Shown here: positions 6,440 through 8,171 of the stretch, piece after piece
Layout of the letters: each line of letters opens with the position of its first letter
Numbering within the stretch: position 1 is the first letter of the stretch
Program-made: the position numbers and the translations under genes
DNA from: Comamonas sp. lk
Lineage (GTDB): Bacteria > Pseudomonadota > Gammaproteobacteria > Burkholderiales > Burkholderiaceae_C
Length of the DNA: 8,171 bases
Assembly: GCA_945901215.1 (NCBI GenBank)
Contig: CAMDKE010000113.1
Span: 1-8,171, forward strand
Direction: 5' to 3'
Notes under the pieces: generated by a model
Databases searched by the model: none
Told to the model about the DNA's origin: nothing
What the model saw: only the letters and a program-made list of their open reading frames with translations

Positions 6440-6736
6440 TCAGGCCTGCGTTTTATCGACCGCCACTTTGGGGTTTGCTTCAGCGCTCCAGCCACTGTTG
6501 CCGCTCCAATCGCGGTCGCGCTGCTCGTGAAACTCGCGCCCCCCGGCCATGAAGTCCGGGCTAAACATGGCCAGGATGGGGGTCAGGTCACCAATGGTTT
6601 CCTGCACCACCTGGCGCAGCACCAGCGTGTTGCCTACACGCTCGACTTCAAGGTCCTGCGCGCAATCAACGAAACCCAGTTCTTTGGGGATGCGCACGGC
6701 CAAAGAATTACCGCTTTTGAAAACGCGAGTCAGCAT
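6440..6736 (-). CDS. vapB: VapB-type antitoxin (AbrB/SpoVT swapped-hairpin family)
   Basis: Complete 98-residue antitoxin. The N-terminal swapped-hairpin DNA-binding domain is recognisable from RVFKSGNSLAVRIPKEL (residues 4-20) and VERVGNTLVLR (31-41). The acidic and aromatic C-terminal part (MFSPDFMAGG, then DRDWSGNSGW) would wrap around VapC. It is somewhat longer than the usual 75-85 residues because of an extended tail. The start ATG at 6736 has a good ribosome site, AGGGAGAA at 6743-6750 (minus strand), 6 nt away. VapB is expected to repress the operon through the palindrome at 6761-6777 and to hold VapC inactive until it is degraded. Confidence 0.92.
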   Translation of the reverse strand: MLTRVFKSGNSLAVRIPKELGFVDCAQDLEVERVGNTLVLRQVVQETIGDLTPILAMFSPDFMAGGREFHEQRDRDWSGNSGWSAEANPKVAVDKTQA

Positions 6737-6760
6737 AAAGTTTTCTCCCTTAAAACTTAA

Positions 6761-6777
6761 GTATATACAGGATATAC
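6761..6777 (-). promoter_or_regulatory. Palindromic operator upstream of vapBC
   Basis: The minus strand reads GTATATCCTGTATATAC: GTATAT and ATATAC form a perfect 6-bp inverted repeat around CCTGT. The site begins 24 nt upstream of the vapB start and includes a -10-like TATACT (with the next base). VapB-family antitoxins bind such AT-rich palindromes over their own promoters. No convincing -35 box is found at the right distance. Confidence 0.5.
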
Positions 6778-6949
6778 AAAAAGGGCTACAACGCCACTGA
6801 AGCAGCCCATATTTCTAGCCTTTAGCTTGCTCCACCAAGGCGGGGATATCTGTCGTCAGAAGAATCAGATGCAACGGGCCTCCACCTGGGGCGCCGTGTG
6901 GGGAAGGGTGGGGATTAGGCGGGCCATGGAAGGATTAATTTGAATAGGG

Positions 6950-7270
6950 CTAGGCTGGCACCGCATTGGCTGGTGCGGGTTGAACGTTCATGGGGGCGGA
7001 TTTGAACCGTTCCTCGGCTTGATGCACGTCATACGCGCTTTGTTCTGCCAGCCAAAGCTGGGCCTCGCCGCCGCGTTCTACACCCAGCCACGCTTCAATA
7101 CGCAAGGCCATCTCAGGGGAAACAGCGGCGCGACCATTGAGCAAGCGCGACAGGGCCACGCGGGACACATCCAATTGTTTTGCGGCTTCGGTCACATTCA
7201 GGCCCAGCGCTGGCAGTACGTCATCGCGCAGTGTCAAGCCGGGGTGAGGGGGGTTAAACATACGTGCCAT
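6950..7270 (-). CDS. higA: HigA-family antitoxin (VapI-type HTH), orphan
   Basis: Complete 106-residue HTH protein with the diagnostic HigA opening NPPHPGLTLRDDVLPALGLNVTEAA, the HTH AAKQLDVSRVALSRLLNGRAAVSPEMALRIEAWLG (residues 29-63) and QLWLAEQSAYDVHQAEE (71-87), followed by a Pro/Ala-rich tail. The start ATG (7268-7270) has a strong ribosome site, AGGAGA at 7277-7282 (minus strand). In classic loci higB, the RelE-like toxin, lies immediately upstream; here the upstream 41 nt separate it from the end of a hipA-type gene, and no higB is found on either side. It is therefore an orphan antitoxin, perhaps left after loss of the toxin, or recruited as a regulator downstream of hipA. Which of these applies cannot be told from the sequence. 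Confidence 0.88.
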   Translation of the reverse strand: MARMFNPPHPGLTLRDDVLPALGLNVTEAAKQLDVSRVALSRLLNGRAAVSPEMALRIEAWLGVERGGEAQLWLAEQSAYDVHQAEERFKSAPMNVQPAPANAVPA

Positions 7271-7311
7271 GGCAAATCTCCTAGTGGTACTTTCGGAAGG
7301 CTATTTCGGAA

Positions 7312-8171
7312 TTAAGCGGAGTCAAGTGAAGGCTCCGCGCCCCGCGATGCGGCCAGGCGGGCAATAGTCAGTGTGCAGCGTTTCTCAATCAGCGTGACAA
7401 TTTGGTCGATGATGGGGTGCCCATTTGCTTGGCTATGAAACCTAGCCTGGGTGACGCGAGCCAGGTTTGGCAGGCGCTTAGCAATCTCCAAAATGCGCTT
7501 TTTCACCTGGGCGGGTGACAAGGCTGCCTCGGTGGCGAACTGCTCCCAGTGCTGCGCCGTCACCTCGGAGAACTTGTATTTGCTGCCAATCTTCATGGCC
7601 ATTTTTTCGGTTAGTTGGGGATAGACGGCGGTGCACAAGGCGTCGTAAAGGGGCGTCAGCACGACCCCCTGCGGGGTGTACAGCAGCGAGAAGTTTTTGC
7701 CGTGGGCATCGTGGTTGCCTATCAGGGCGTTGAACACAACGTAGTCCAGCAGTTTGAGTGTCTGCGGCGCGCTGGGGCGGGTGGCGCTGCGCAATAGTGC
7801 AAAAGCTTGGGTCAGGCCGGGGCCGCCTTCGTTTTGGTACTTGTGCTCCGAGACAATTCCCAGCGCCTGGCAGAAGTCCTCCTGGTGCAGGCGCTGGCTT
7901 GATGCCGCCGCAGCGGCAAGCGTGGGGGCCACGGGTTGGCGGTCGTAGCGCTCGACCAACAGGTAGTGGCGCTGCTGTGCGCCATCGGCGATGGTATGGA
8001 TTTGGGTTTGGGCAACATCTAGCTTTAGCGCACCGGCCAGAGCCATGCAAAAAGCTTCGTTAAACACGCTGCCATCGACCCCGGCAATAGGCGGCTTGAG
8101 GATATGCGAGCTGGGCGAGCCGTTCAGGGGCAGCCCTGTTCGCATACCGTCCGCACCCAGCACCACCGGCA
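7312..8171 (-). CDS. hipA: HipA-family kinase toxin (module 3), C-terminal part
   Basis: The frame is open to the right edge, so the N-terminus (likely 100-150 residues) and any hipB partner lie outside the window. About 286 residues are seen. Numbering from the GTG at 8166, which is only the first in-window start-like codon, landmarks are PSSHILKPP (residues 18-26, ATP-binding lysine), NEAFC helix, VERYDR (71-76), the catalytic loop IGNHDAHGKNFSLLY (149-163), TPLYDALCT (171-179) as the DFG-like metal site, and MAMKIG (189-194), all typical of the HipA kinase lobe. The protein is distinct from modules 1 and 2; its DAHGKN loop and YDALCT belong to another HipA subgroup. The TAA stop (7312-7314) is followed after 41 nt by higA on the same strand, so the two may be co-transcribed. 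Confidence 0.9.
   Translation of the reverse strand, partial: PVVLGADGMRTGLPLNGSPSSHILKPPIAGVDGSVFNEAFCMALAGALKLDVAQTQIHTIADGAQQRHYLLVERYDRQPVAPTLAAAAASSQRLHQEDFCQALGIVSEHKYQNEGGPGLTQAFALLRSATRPSAPQTLKLLDYVVFNALIGNHDAHGKNFSLLYTPQGVVLTPLYDALCTAVYPQLTEKMAMKIGSKYKFSEVTAQHWEQFATEAALSPAQVKKRILEIAKRLPNLARVTQARFHSQANGHPIIDQIVTLIEKRCTLTIARLAASRGAEPSLDSA

Noticed and set aside
6815..6934. Minus-strand open stretch of 39 codons ending in a protein-like segment (LHLILLTTDIPALVEQAKG) in the gap between higA and vapB
   Set aside because: It has no ATG, no ribosome site and no family I recognise; it may be a gene remnant, but the evidence is only its appearance.

Overview
The window reads as GC-rich chromosomal or plasmid DNA from a proteobacterium. 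Codon choice and protein style suggest a betaproteobacterium of the Burkholderiales/Comamonadaceae kind, but this is an impression, not a computed result. It is an accessory region with no housekeeping genes. A decaying type III CRISPR-Cas flank lies on the left, and a dense series of toxin-antitoxin (TA) modules is inserted into and beside it.

Left part (1-4388, mostly + strand): the C-terminal nuclease end of a Can2/Card1-like (DUF1887) CRISPR ancillary effector runs in from the left edge. It is followed 23 nt later by a cas6 gene that carries a one-base frameshift near 573. A complete hipB-hipA pair then sits on the opposite strand; its hipA stop lies inside the end of cas6. After an AT-rich divergent control region comes an intact cas2, then a chimeric gene. 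The chimera's first roughly 135-150 codons are the N-terminal part of Cas1, and the rest is an AbiEii/MenT-like nucleotidyltransferase (NTase) in the same reading frame. All catalytic residues of Cas1 are missing. No CRISPR array, cas10 or other effector gene is visible in the window.

Middle (4475-5982, + strand): a second, unrelated hipB-hipA operon has an 8-bp inverted repeat around its promoter and a start codon placed almost at the predicted transcript start.

Right part (6032-8171, - strand): a vapB-vapC pair with a palindromic operator, an orphan higA-like antitoxin without higB, and the C-terminal two-thirds of a third HipA-type kinase that continues past the right edge.

Overall: the CRISPR adaptation module appears dead (Cas1 truncated) and crRNA processing is probably impaired (Cas6 frameshifted), while every TA module here except the orphan higA looks intact. 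The simplest reading is a CRISPR locus serving as an insertion site for TA modules and being eroded by them. The Cas1-NTase chimera is the most unusual item.
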